Notes under the pieces: model-generated
Database searches by the model: none
Seen by the model: the letters and a program-made list of their open reading frames with translations, nothing else
Told to the model about the DNA's origin: nothing
Assembly (NCBI GenBank): GCA_937871285.1
Contig: CALMQS010000029.1
Span: 19,868 to 83,867 of the forward strand
DNA from: an uncultured Sphingobacteriales bacterium
Lineage (GTDB): Bacteria; Bacteroidota; Bacteroidia; Chitinophagales; Chitinophagaceae
DNA length: 64,000 bases
Direction of reading: 5' to 3'
Made by a program: the position numbers and the translations under genes
Shown: positions 47,467 through 56,323 of the stretch, piece by piece
How the letters are laid out: each line of letters starts with the position of its first letter
Numbering within the stretch: the stretch's first letter is position 1

Positions 47467-47502
47467 GTACCCCTCCCCCGATTTATCGGGAGGGGGTTTT
47501 TT
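47467..47502 (+). terminator. Strong Rho-independent terminator before dprA
   Basis: CCCCTCCCCCGAT and ATCGGGAGGGGG form a GC-rich stem with a small bulge, followed by six T's. It lies about 80 bases before dprA, so it would end a transcript from the hairpin region and dprA would need its own promoter. Confidence 0.85.
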
Positions 47503-47580
47503 ATATCGTTTCGCATTCTTCCTGTATCCTTTTTTTAGGATTATATTTATTTTAGAACAAGCACCATTATCGCCTGCACC

Positions 47581-48681
47581 ATGCACAGCGATCTTCTTTA
47601 CCATATTGCGCTAACCATGGTTCCCCAGATAGGGGATGTACATGCAAAAGAATTATTACAACACTTTGGTGATGCGGAGAAAATTTTTGCCGCACGCAAA
47701 TCCAGTCTTGATAAATTTCCCGGCATTGGTACTATCCGGTCTGAAAGCATCAAAACGTTCAGCAATTTTCAGCGGGCTGAAGAAGAACTCCGTTTTATTG
47801 AGCGATACAACATTACCGTGCTCAGGCAAACCGATGCAGGTTACCCTAAACGCCTGCTGCATTGCTATGATGCGCCCTCGCTGTTATACTATAAAGGAAA
47901 CGCCGACCTCAACCACCATAAAATTATGGCAGTTATTGGTACCCGCAGCCATACCGATTACGGAAAAGAAATGACCGGAAAAATAATTGAAGATATGGCA
48001 TCGCATCATGTGCTTGTGGTAAGCGGGCTTGCTTACGGCATTGATGCGCTGGCACACAAAGCGGCATTGAAAAACAAATTATTAACTATTGGGGTATTGG
48101 CGCACGGGCTCGACCGTATTTACCCCTCCGCTAATAAAACACTGGCAAAAGAAATGACAACCCATGGCGGGCTGCTCACAGATTTTATGTCGGGCGCTAA
48201 ACCCGATAAACAAAACTTTCCAAAGCGAAACCGCATTGTAGCAGGTATGGCAGATGCTACACTGGTAATAGAAACCCAAGTTAACGGTGGCAGCATGATT
48301 ACAGCAGAGCTGGCCAACAATTATAATAAAGATGTGTTTGCGCTGCCCGGCAAAACAACCGATGTAAAAAGTGCCGGCTGTAATTACCTGATCAGGAGCA
48401 ATAAGGCTGCTTTAATAACATCCGGTAAGGAACTGCTTGATTTTATGAACTGGAGCGAAGCGCCCGTAAAGAAAAAGGCAATACAAAAAGAATTGTTCCT
48501 GGAACTGACAGCAGAGGAAAAAATGATCATGAAAATCATCGGGGAAAAAGAAACCGCTTCTATTGATGAGATCACGCCCCGGTGCAATTTCAGCAGCAGC
48601 ACGATAGCCGCAGCTATGCTAAACCTTGAATTACAGGGAATAATAACCTGTTTGCCCGGAAAAATATACAAGCTTTTATAA
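47581..48681 (+). CDS. dprA: DNA-processing protein DprA
   Basis: Loads RecA on incoming single-stranded DNA during natural transformation. The 366-residue protein has an N-terminal helix-hairpin-helix region, the Rossmann-like core with VIGTRSHTDYGKEMT, VSGLAYGIDALAHKAAL, and FPKRNRIVAGM, and a C-terminal winged helix (EITPRCNFSSSTIAAAMLNLELQG). Length is normal. ATG at 47581. It is downstream of the strong terminator and close to guaB. Confidence 0.95.
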   Translation: MHSDLLYHIALTMVPQIGDVHAKELLQHFGDAEKIFAARKSSLDKFPGIGTIRSESIKTFSNFQRAEEELRFIERYNITVLRQTDAGYPKRLLHCYDAPSLLYYKGNADLNHHKIMAVIGTRSHTDYGKEMTGKIIEDMASHHVLVVSGLAYGIDALAHKAALKNKLLTIGVLAHGLDRIYPSANKTLAKEMTTHGGLLTDFMSGAKPDKQNFPKRNRIVAGMADATLVIETQVNGGSMITAELANNYNKDVFALPGKTTDVKSAGCNYLIRSNKAALITSGKELLDFMNWSEAPVKKKAIQKELFLELTAEEKMIMKIIGEKETASIDEITPRCNFSSSTIAAAMLNLELQGIITCLPGKIYKLL

Positions 48682-48707
48682 GCGAATACAATTCCTTTAT
48701 AACAAAA

Positions 48708-48740
48708 TTTGGAAGCTATTTATCTGCTACCCTATCTTTG
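48708..48740 (+). promoter_or_regulatory. Promoter of guaB; transcript may lack a leader
   Basis: TTTG at 48708-48711 and TATCTTTG at 48733-48740 are 21 bases apart, which matches the Bacteroidota consensus. The guaB ATG at 48744 lies only 3 bases after the -7 element, where transcription is expected to start. Confidence 0.65.
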
Positions 48741-48743
48741 CAC

Positions 48744-50237
48744 ATGGCAACAATAATCAACTCCGCTAAAGACAAATTCTCCCAGAAATTTTTTGGTGAA
48801 GGTTTAACCTTTGATGATGTGCTGCTTATGCCGGCTTACTCACAGGTACTTCCCCGCGATGCAGACATCAGCTCAAAGCTTACCAAAAGCATTACATTAA
48901 ATATTCCCCTGCTTTCCGCCGCTATGGATACCGTAACGGAAGCCGATCTGGCAATTGCTTTGGCCAGGGAAGGCGGTTTGGGCATTTTGCATAAAAACAT
49001 GACTATTGAAAGACAGGCCGAACAGGTGCGGAAAGTAAAGCGCAGTGAAAGCGGGCTAATACTTGATCCCATAACCCTGCGCGTAGACGCCACTATCGGT
49101 GATGCATTGAAGCTAATGCGCGAAAACAAAATAGGCGGCATTCCCATTGTAGATATTAATAAGAAGCTAGTAGGCATCCTTACTAACCGCGACCTGCGTT
49201 TTGAAACCTCCCTGAAGAAAAAGGTGAGTGAAGTAATGACAACGGAAAACCTGATTACGGCTCCTGAAGGAACAGACCTTGCCAAAGCAAAAAAAATACT
49301 CAGCCAGTATAAAATTGAAAAGCTGCCGGTTATTAATAAAAACGGACAATTAACCGGACTGGTTACCTACCGTGACATTTTACAATTGCAAAGTCATCCT
49401 AATGCCGTAAAAGACAGCTTCGGCCGTTTGCTTACCGGCGCGGCGCTAGGCATAACCACCGACCTGCTGGACAGGGCGTCGGCCCTGCAACAAATAGGCG
49501 TAGACATTGTTTGTTTAGATAGCGCACACGGGCATAGCGCCAAGGTAATAGAATCGCTGAAAAAGCTGAAAAAGAATTTTAAAAAACTACAGGTTATTGC
49601 CGGAAACGTAGGAACCGCTGCAGGCGCCAAAGCGCTGGCAGAAGCAGGTGCAGACGCTGTTAAAGTAGGCATTGGTCCCGGATCTATTTGCACTACCCGT
49701 ATTGTGGCCGGCGCAGGCGTTCCGCAAATTACAGCCATTATGGAAGCTGCTTCGGTGCTTCATAAATTGAATGTGCCGCTTATAGCCGACGGCGGCATAC
49801 GTTATACCGGCGACATGGTGAAGGCCCTGGCTGCAGGAGCCAATGTGGTAATGATGGGAAGCGTTTTTGCAGGAACGGAGGAAAGTCCTGGCGATACGAT
49901 CATATATGAAGGCCGCAAATTTAAACAATACAGGGGCATGGGCTCTTTAGGCGCCATGGGCCAGGGAAGCGGCGACCGCTACTTCCAGGATGTTGAAGAT
50001 GATGTTAAAAAATATGTACCTGAAGGCATTGAAGGGCGTGTAGCCTTTAAAGGCAACCTGAGTGAAATTGTATACCAATATACGGGCGGATTACGCTCCG
50101 GAATGGGGTATTGCGGCGCCGCTAGCATTACTGAACTGCAAAAAGCACAGTTCATTAAAATAACCAATGCCGGCATGAACGAAAGCCACGCGCATGATAT
50201 AGAAATTACCCGGGAAGCGCCAAATTATACCAGGTAA
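48744..50237 (+). CDS. guaB: Inosine-5'-monophosphate dehydrogenase
   Basis: Oxidises IMP to XMP, the committed step to GMP. The 497-residue protein has a TIM barrel split by two CBS domains (about residues 95-215), the catalytic Cys at 316 in GPGSICTTR, and a flap with [15 protein letters not shown]. The start at 48744 is preferred over a TTG two codons upstream that lies in the promoter element. Confidence 0.98.
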   Translation: MATIINSAKDKFSQKFFGEGLTFDDVLLMPAYSQVLPRDADISSKLTKSITLNIPLLSAAMDTVTEADLAIALAREGGLGILHKNMTIERQAEQVRKVKRSESGLILDPITLRVDATIGDALKLMRENKIGGIPIVDINKKLVGILTNRDLRFETSLKKKVSEVMTTENLITAPEGTDLAKAKKILSQYKIEKLPVINKNGQLTGLVTYRDILQLQSHPNAVKDSFGRLLTGAALGITTDLLDRASALQQIGVDIVCLDSAHGHSAKVIESLKKLKKNFKKLQVIAGNVGTAAGAKALAEAGADAVKVGIGPGSICTTRIVAGAGVPQITAIMEAASVLHKLNVPLIADGGIRYTGDMVKALAAGANVVMMGSVFAGTEESPGDTIIYEGRKFKQYRGMGSLGAMGQGSGDRYFQDVEDDVKKYVPEGIEGRVAFKGNLSEIVYQYTGGLRSGMGYCGAASITELQKAQFIKITNAGMNESHAHDIEITREAPNYTR

Positions 50238-50421
50238 ATCGTTAAGCTGTGCTATATTTATTTGCTTAATGCCCATGACCCCCGGTTACCGGATGAGGAT
50301 CAATTCATTCTTTTAACTATTGACATTTCATTTTTTCGTGTACCGAATGAACACAACAGTGGCTATCAGCGTGTGGTTGGCTGCAATATGAGCTGAGCGG
50401 CCATAGATATAGGTAGTACGC

Positions 50422-50456
50422 AAAAAAGGGATAAAACATAAAGCTTCATCCCTTTT
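50422..50456 (-). terminator. Terminator of the CapD-like gene
   Basis: AAAAGGGAT / ATCCCTTTT arms form a stem with a 15-base loop. On the minus strand the stem is followed by six T's. The stop of the CapD-like gene is 20 bases upstream on that strand. Confidence 0.8.
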
Positions 50457-50476
50457 AACATCTCACTATTTTTAAA

Positions 50477-52504
50477 TTATTGCATTTTCACAGCATCGGT
50501 AAACGCAGGAATAAATAAAACCTTCTTCCTGGCTTTACTAACCTCATCAAGCTTTGAAAATTCAGAATTATTGCTGATAAACTCAGGAATGATCAGTTTC
50601 ATTTTTCCTACCAGCTTAAAATGATCTCCCTGCTTGCATAAGTCGGTTAAACTCTCAATATCATTAAGCACTTCTTTATATGACCGGGACACCACTTTTG
50701 CGATTTTTATCTTTTCGTGATGGGTAGGCAGGGTCTTTTCCTTTTCGTTTAGCAACTCTTCATATAATTTTTCTCCCGGGCGCAAGCCTGTATAAACGAT
50801 ATTAATATCTTTATCCGGAACCAGTCCCGACAGTTTGATCATATTTACCGCCAGGTCAGCAATTTTAACCGGCTCACCCATATCAAAAATAAATATCTCT
50901 CCCCCATGTCCCATTGTAGCCGCCTCTAAAACCAATTGTACCGCTTCGGGTATGGTCATAAAGTACCGGGTGATATCTGGATGCGTAACCGTTATAGGTC
51001 CGCCATGCTGTATCTGGGCACGGAAACGGGGAATAACAGAACCGTTGGATCCGAGCACATTGCCAAACCGTGTAGTAATAAATTTGGTTTTTACATTGGC
51101 CGTAACCGTTATAGAATCATCGTCATCATCCTGTATAAGCCGGGAAAGAAATTCCGCGGCGGGCGGATTATTAGACGCGTGATTAAGCGATTGCACATAG
51201 GTTTCAGCAATACGCTTGGAGGCGCCCATGATGTTTGTTGGATTAACCGCTTTATCAGTGGAAATCATTACAAATTTTTCCACACCAAAACAAACAGACA
51301 GATCAGCCATATTTCTTGTGCCCATTACATTGGTAAGAATGGCTTCTTCCGGATGTTTCTCCATCATGGGAACGTGCTTATACGCTGCCGCGTGAAATAC
51401 GATATGCGGACGATATTCTTTGAAAGGGATCAGCATCCTTCTCAAATTCCTTATGCTGGCAATAAACGTTTTTATTTTGGCAGACGGGTACTTTTCTTCT
51501 AATTCCAATTGTGTTTCATGAAGCGGGGATTCTGCCTGATCACACAATATAACCATTTCAGGATGGTAAGACATAACCTGCCTTACAATTTCAGATCCGA
51601 TAGAACCGGCGGCGCCTGTAATGAGCACTCTTTTGCCGAATATTTCTTCAGACACCAGCTGGTTATTGATTTGAATAGGTTTACGCGGAAGCAGATCCTC
51701 AATTTTAAGATCCTGCATCTGGCCCAGGCTAAGCTTACCGCTTACCCATTGCTCGGAGGGAGGTACGGTTTGAACCTTAATGCCTAAATTTAAGCAACAA
51801 TCTATAATGGCCCTGAACTCCGGCTTACCCGACTGTCCATTGGGAAGAATGAGCTTATCAATAGCAAGCTTTTTGTGCAATTCCGGCAGTTCCCGTGTAT
51901 GGTATACTCTTTTTTGCTCTATCGTGCTGTTGATCTTCTGACCACCAGACTGGATAAAGCCGCTCACCACAAATTTATGATTACCTGCCGCTTCAATTGC
52001 CTGCTTAATAAGGATGGCGTGATTATCTGATCCGTAGATCAATACCTTCTTTACATCCGTCATTGCATAACCTTTTGCGAGGATATATATTTCTTTAATG
52101 GACGTACGGAACAGGATGAGCAGGGAAGAGCTGATAAAGAAGTTCAGTACCAGTAAAGTAGGCATATCGAGCGAAGGAATATGATACAGCCGCCCGGCAA
52201 TTACTCCCGAAACAAAAGGATAAACTAAGCTAACCACCAGGATAGCGGAAAATATCCTGAACATATCCTTTGTATTGGAATAGCGGATAAGCCCCGTATA
52301 AATTCGCATAAAGTAAAATACAGCAAGGGATAATAAGCTGAAGAGCCCTGCATGTATAAAAAAATGACCGCGAACCAAAACCGGGAAATGGAATTGTTTT
52401 AAAATGAAATAAGACAGTGCGAAAGATGCAGTTACAATCACTGTATCTGCCATTAAAATGATCCAACGCGGAACAGTGAAGGGTTTGTCGTAAAAAATTT
52501 TCAT
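50477..52504 (-). CDS. Membrane-bound nucleotide-sugar 4,6-dehydratase, CapD/WbpM type
   Basis: Modifies UDP-linked sugars for surface glycans. The 675-residue protein has four or five N-terminal membrane helices (about residues 12-125), a CoA-binding-like Rossmann region (about 148-260) and a C-terminal epimerase/dehydratase domain with GAAGSIGSEIVRQ, ISTDKAVNPTNIMGASKRIAE and GEPVKIADLAVNMIKLS. It has no glycan genes beside it; the three-gene glycan group lies 39 kb away. Confidence 0.93.
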   Translation of the reverse strand: MKIFYDKPFTVPRWIILMADTVIVTASFALSYFILKQFHFPVLVRGHFFIHAGLFSLLSLAVFYFMRIYTGLIRYSNTKDMFRIFSAILVVSLVYPFVSGVIAGRLYHIPSLDMPTLLVLNFFISSSLLILFRTSIKEIYILAKGYAMTDVKKVLIYGSDNHAILIKQAIEAAGNHKFVVSGFIQSGGQKINSTIEQKRVYHTRELPELHKKLAIDKLILPNGQSGKPEFRAIIDCCLNLGIKVQTVPPSEQWVSGKLSLGQMQDLKIEDLLPRKPIQINNQLVSEEIFGKRVLITGAAGSIGSEIVRQVMSYHPEMVILCDQAESPLHETQLELEEKYPSAKIKTFIASIRNLRRMLIPFKEYRPHIVFHAAAYKHVPMMEKHPEEAILTNVMGTRNMADLSVCFGVEKFVMISTDKAVNPTNIMGASKRIAETYVQSLNHASNNPPAAEFLSRLIQDDDDDSITVTANVKTKFITTRFGNVLGSNGSVIPRFRAQIQHGGPITVTHPDITRYFMTIPEAVQLVLEAATMGHGGEIFIFDMGEPVKIADLAVNMIKLSGLVPDKDINIVYTGLRPGEKLYEELLNEKEKTLPTHHEKIKIAKVVSRSYKEVLNDIESLTDLCKQGDHFKLVGKMKLIIPEFISNNSEFSKLDEVSKARKKVLFIPAFTDAVKMQ

Positions 52505-52596
52505 ACTTCAGTACAGTATTAGACTTCGGATAACAAAATAATTACCAGGTTTTTGAATACAATACTGGAATTAAGGATTTGTGAACAAAACTGACC

Positions 52597-52630
52597 TGCC
52601 TGAAATAATATAACAGGCAAATTATTTTTG
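52597..52630 (+). other. Short hairpin in an A/T-rich gap
   Basis: TGCCTG at 52597-52602 and CAGGCA at 52614-52619 pair, followed by AATTATTTTT. The rest of the gap 52505-52980 is very A/T-rich (especially 52790-52900) and shows no gene or RNA I can support. Confidence 0.3.
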
Positions 52631-52980
52631 GTAAAACATTAACGATACTGGAAAATTGATTTCATCTAACTCAGAACAAACTTTCCGAGGATAGGAGATT
52701 GGGGGTTATTCGCTTAGTAGAGAGTAAAAAGAAACAATCCGTTGCAAAGATGAAAAAAAAAACGAACATTAACTAACTTTCTACCCTTTTTATCTTTAAT
52801 CAATTATACATAAAACTATTTTCTTCAACCAGATAACACAAAAAATTTATTATGATATTTATACAAATAATATATTTATATTATATAATGATCTCCTAAC
52901 ATTTAATTAATGAAGCGGTAACGGTGTGATATCAGTAATACTCCAACATTGTTACCCCTACCGGCAAGACCTGTAAAAAA

Positions 52981-53289
52981 TTAATCTTTATACTTCTTCT
53001 GCCACTCCAGCATACCTCCTGCAAGATTCCGGGTATTGGTAAAACCCAGTGTATCCAAAATCAGGCAGGCCTGCCCGCTCCGGTTACCGCTCCGGCAATA
53101 GCATATTACTTCTTTTTCTTTCAGCGCTTCAATTTCATCAATGTTCATATTCCGGATATGCCCAACAGGTAAAAGAATACCGCCAATATTGAATTCCGCG
53201 TTTTCATGGGGCTCGCGAACATCTATCAGGTGAAGCTGCTCACCCGCGTCTATCCTTGCTTTTAATTCTTCCGCTGTTATGGTTTGCAT
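52981..53289 (-). CDS. Rhodanese-like sulfurtransferase
   Basis: A single rhodanese domain of 102 residues with the active-site loop CRSGNRS (Cys at 65) and the structural motif IDVREPHENAEFNIGG. It transfers sulfur from a donor such as thiosulfate, but the acceptor is unknown. It follows the PASTA gene on the minus strand by 23 bases, so they may be co-transcribed. Confidence 0.93.
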   Translation of the reverse strand: MQTITAEELKARIDAGEQLHLIDVREPHENAEFNIGGILLPVGHIRNMNIDEIEALKEKEVICYCRSGNRSGQACLILDTLGFTNTRNLAGGMLEWQKKYKD

Positions 53290-53312
53290 TCCCGTAGTTT
53301 ATACTATATTTA

Positions 53313-54149
53313 TTAATATTCGTTTAAAGATGGCTCAGCGTTGGGTAAAAGCGCCTGCGTGCTGTCTGTTTTTTTGACCGGCCTGTTTGCCGATATCCAA
53401 ACATCTATCATTTGCCCCCGGCGTATCCGGTTAAGGCTGCCATTTTCATTATACCGTTCGGGCTGCTGCCTGAACACAAAAGAAGCACCGGTATCCTGTA
53501 TTGATCCGTCCGGTATAACGCTCCCTGGTATAATGCCATTGGCTTCCAATAAAGTAATAGCTTCTTCATAATTCATTCCAAAAAGGTCGGGTACCGGCAT
53601 TTCAGCACTGCCTATTCCGGCTCCTAAAACCAATGCTATTGTAGCCCCCATTGTAATTTTGGTTCCGGGCTTAATTGCTTTATTATCCAAAGATTGTTCT
53701 AAAACCGCGTTTTTAGCTATATCCGGCTTATAGGATGTATCTCCCAGTTTCAGGCCCCTCGCTTTTAACTCAAGCTCCGCATTCCTAAAGCTCATTCCCA
53801 CCAGGTTAGGCATTTCTATTACGGGAGGAACCGCCCGGTTTACCGTTAAATACACGATCCGGTTCACTTTTACGGAAGCATCCGGCTCCGGAAATTGTTT
53901 TACCACAGCAAGCGGCGCAAGCGTATCATAATAAACAGAATCCTGCACCCATACATCAAAGCCCTGCTTATTCAATAAAGCGGTAGCTTCTTTAATATTT
54001 TTATTGCCCACATCCGGAACCTTAAGGTAGGTGCCATGATGGGTAAAGTATTGCAGCGACTGAAAAAAAATAAAAACAAGCAGGAAAAGGATAACCACTG
54101 CAACCAGTATATTGACCCATAACGGACGTCGAGTTATTATTGTAAACAT
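53313..54149 (-). CDS. Membrane-anchored PASTA-domain protein
   Basis: A 278-residue protein with one membrane helix (about residues 12-33) and three PASTA domains (about 38-105, 108-175 and 182-255, each with a PNLVGM- or VPDLFGM-like entry). PASTA domains bind peptidoglycan fragments or muropeptides. It has no kinase domain. The position next to ddl supports a wall-related role. Confidence 0.88.
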   Translation of the reverse strand: MFTIITRRPLWVNILVAVVILFLLVFIFFQSLQYFTHHGTYLKVPDVGNKNIKEATALLNKQGFDVWVQDSVYYDTLAPLAVVKQFPEPDASVKVNRIVYLTVNRAVPPVIEMPNLVGMSFRNAELELKARGLKLGDTSYKPDIAKNAVLEQSLDNKAIKPGTKITMGATIALVLGAGIGSAEMPVPDLFGMNYEEAITLLEANGIIPGSVIPDGSIQDTGASFVFRQQPERYNENGSLNRIRRGQMIDVWISANRPVKKTDSTQALLPNAEPSLNEY

Positions 54150-54211
54150 ATTCTTTGATAAAATCTTAAAACCGGCATCCTTCGTTCCGGCATTTTGGAT
54201 AATGCCATTCT

Positions 54212-55201
54212 TTATTTTCCTGACAACAGCGCTTCATCAATTAACGCCGAATAAAATGCTTTCAGGGTCCAATTAAATGCCCTTACCTGTTGCGGAACAA
54301 TGCTGGCTTCGCTCTGACCCGGAACCGTATTAATTTCGAGCAGATAAGGAAATTCATTTTCTTCGTTATAAATAAAATCCATTCTTACAATGCCACGGCA
54401 ATTGAACAGCCCGTATACCTTCCTGGCATTTTGCCTTATCTTTTCTGCAACTGTTTCCGAAACTTCAGCAGGCGTAACTTCCGTTGACATCCCTGCCGTA
54501 TATTTCGCTTCATAATCAAAAAAGTCTTTGCTGGTGCTTACTTCCGTAATAGGCAGTGTAATGATCTCCCCTCCGGTTTTAAACACACCTATTGTAAACT
54601 CTCTTCCTTTTATAAACTCTTCCACCAACACCTGGTCATCTTCTTTAAAAGCTTTTTCCAGGGCCGCAGGAAGCTCTTCCGGCACATTAACCTTACTCAT
54701 GCCAATACTTGATCCCCCGTTATTGGGCTTTACAAATACAGGCAGCTTTAATTGTTCCAAGATATTATCCGGCAAAAGGGCGCTGTTTTTGAAAAGGTGT
54801 ACCGACCGGGCTACCTTAATTCCTGCAAAAGCAGCTACAGCCACCGTATACCGTTTATTAAAGGTAAGCGCTGAAGTAGCCGCATCGCATGAGGTGTAGG
54901 GCAGGTTCAGCAGGTCAAAATACCCCTGCAGCTTACCGTCTTCTCCCGGTGTGCCGTGTATACCAATCAAAACAGCATCGAATTTTGTAACCGTTCCGTT
55001 ATGATTCACGGAAAAGTCATTTTTATCTACCGGTATACTGTGATCACCTGTTCTGTAAAACCAGCCGGAAGGAGTAATATCTATAGTATATACATTGTAT
55101 TTATCCTTATCAATATTATGCTCAATGGTAATGGCGCTTTTATAAGATATAACCGATTCGCCTGAATAGCCGCCGGTAACGAAAGCAATATTGGGTTTCA
55201 T
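54212..55201 (-). CDS. ddl: D-alanine--D-alanine ligase
   Basis: ATP-grasp enzyme that makes the D-Ala-D-Ala dipeptide of peptidoglycan. The 329-residue protein has the N-terminal GGYSGE motif, the ATP-binding PVFVKPNNGGSSIGM and the metal site PYLLEINTVPGQS. Length and motifs fit. It is 62 bases upstream of the PASTA gene on the same strand. Confidence 0.96.
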   Translation of the reverse strand: MKPNIAFVTGGYSGESVISYKSAITIEHNIDKDKYNVYTIDITPSGWFYRTGDHSIPVDKNDFSVNHNGTVTKFDAVLIGIHGTPGEDGKLQGYFDLLNLPYTSCDAATSALTFNKRYTVAVAAFAGIKVARSVHLFKNSALLPDNILEQLKLPVFVKPNNGGSSIGMSKVNVPEELPAALEKAFKEDDQVLVEEFIKGREFTIGVFKTGGEIITLPITEVSTSKDFFDYEAKYTAGMSTEVTPAEVSETVAEKIRQNARKVYGLFNCRGIVRMDFIYNEENEFPYLLEINTVPGQSEASIVPQQVRAFNWTLKAFYSALIDEALLSGK

Positions 55202-55282
55202 GTATTATAGCCGGTTTGCGTGCAAAGAAAACGATTTTTAATATCAATTATGATAATTGAAAAGCTAAATTTCATTATCCTT

Positions 55283-55780
55283 TTAATTCTGCTGTATCTG
55301 CAGATCATCATCCCCTTCCTTTCCTATTCCTTCATTACCGGAATCCAGTACAAATTTTCACCTGCCGTCTGCCTGTTTTTTCCAGATGGTAACATACGTG
55401 CCGTGGCGTATTGAATCTCCTGCTGCCATGCTATACACACCGTATGTATAGCCCATATCGGCAGCGGCAGCCATATCGGCGCCCCGGGGCTGCCAGGTAA
55501 GTATAAACGAAGAATCAGGTAAGGAAGTGATCCATTCTACAGCATCCGCTCCTGCTACCGGCATGCTGTTTGGCCTTAATAATATACCATCTGCTTCAAT
55601 ATATTCCAGCATGGCTTTTTTGAACCCCGCTTCTTTTGAACGGTTGGAAAAGTCTGCGTCGGTTTGCTGCATTTCATTTAACGCGTTTATCCGTTCCGTA
55701 TTTTCCCGGAAATGAAGATTGCAGGAAATATTCATTGCGAAAAAAAATACAATCACCGAAGAAACCAGCATTTTTTCCAT
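55283..55780 (-). pseudogene. DUF4440/SnoaL-like lipoprotein gene with in-frame TGA
   Basis: The frame starts at the ATG at 55780 with a lipoprotein signal (Cys at about residue 20), continues as a SnoaL-like/DUF4440 fold (YIEADGILLRPNSMPVAG, YTYGVYSMAAGD, GTYVTIWKKQADGR) and meets TGA at 55358-55360. In this family the next residue is usually Trp. After the TGA the same frame stays open for 24 codons (KFVLDSGNEGIGKEGDDD) to TAA at 55283, and these residues look like the normal end of the family. A TGG to TGA change in the Trp codon is the simplest reading. The truncated 140-residue protein might still fold. A sequencing error is possible. Confidence 0.7.
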
Positions 55781-55791
55781 ACTGTACTATT

Positions 55792-55828
55792 AAAAAAGGG
55801 TGAAGAACCATCTTTCATGTCTTCACCC
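55792..55828 (-). terminator. Terminator after the ferredoxin gene
   Basis: AAAAAAGGGTGAAGA and TCTTCACCC form a nine-base stem with a 13-base loop. On the minus strand it ends in six T's, placed between the ferredoxin stop and the next gene. Confidence 0.8.
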
Positions 55829-55899
55829 CGAAACGGGAAATATCACCCGCCTGTATTATGATGCGAGGCATCATTGATTAAGAACGTTGCGCCGGCCGG

Positions 55900-56247
55900 T
55901 TAAACATGCAGCTTGTCTTTTTTTGCCATCAGCTCATCTACGGCCTCCTGGTACATTTCATCGGGCACGCAGCAATCAACCGGGCATACCGAAGCGCATT
56001 GCGGCTCTTCATGAAATCCCTGGCATTCGGTACATTTGTCCGGTACAATATAATAAATGTCTACACTTATCGGAGGGTTACGCTGATTAACATCTATAAT
56101 ACTACCGTCCATCATCGTAAATGATCCCTTTATAGTAGTACCGTCAGCAATTGCCCACTCTACCCCGCCTTCATAAATAGCATTGTTCGGACATTCAGGT
56201 TCACAGGCGCCGCAATTAATACATTCGTCTGTTATTTTAATCGCCAT
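55900..56247 (-). CDS. Ferredoxin with two [4Fe-4S] clusters
   Basis: Small electron carrier of 115 residues. The first cluster motif is [11 protein letters not shown] (Cys 9, 12, 15, 19), the second [17 protein letters not shown] (Cys 72, 75, 84, 88), with CVPDE after it. The 45-residue insert between the clusters and the wide second spacing are as in YfhL/Fdx-type proteins of Bacteroidota. It is divergent from the acyl-CoA reductase gene, which might use its electrons. Confidence 0.93.
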   Translation of the reverse strand: MAIKITDECINCGACEPECPNNAIYEGGVEWAIADGTTIKGSFTMMDGSIIDVNQRNPPISVDIYYIVPDKCTECQGFHEEPQCASVCPVDCCVPDEMYQEAVDELMAKKDKLHV

Positions 56248-56281
56248 ACTAATTTACAATTTTTCGGATAATTTTTAGCAA

Positions 56282-56289
56282 TAGATTTG
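56282..56289 (+). promoter_or_regulatory. TAnnTTTG-type -7 element upstream of the acyl-CoA reductase
   Basis: TAGATTTG matches the consensus and lies 34 bases before the start codon. No clear -33 TTTG is present in the short divergent region. Confidence 0.4.
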
Positions 56290-56323
56290 CACATCAAAGA
56301 TAATCACACTGAACTGAATATCC

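Larger units (their letters stand above)
46980..47580 (+). other. Gene-free stretch with three copies of a hairpin element (possible small RNAs)
   Basis: There is no convincing gene between the thioredoxin-like gene and dprA. The stretch has the word TTTTCATAGGAT at 47011, 47206 and 47425, spaced 195 and 219 bases. The first two copies continue with ATTGGATTTA, ACGGGGCAGGAT and ATCCAGCCCTTT, giving nearly identical 55-base blocks; the third is cut short. A strong terminator closes the region at 47502. Each copy is preceded by a similar CGTTTATATTCGG-like lead-in, so the repeat unit is about 200 bases. The hairpins have a GC-rich stem followed by T's. Confidence 0.6.

Noticed and set aside
55220..55414. 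64-residue hydrophobic frame on the plus strand
   Set aside because: It is opposite the 3' end of the DUF4440-like gene and its read-through extension, and no motif supports it.
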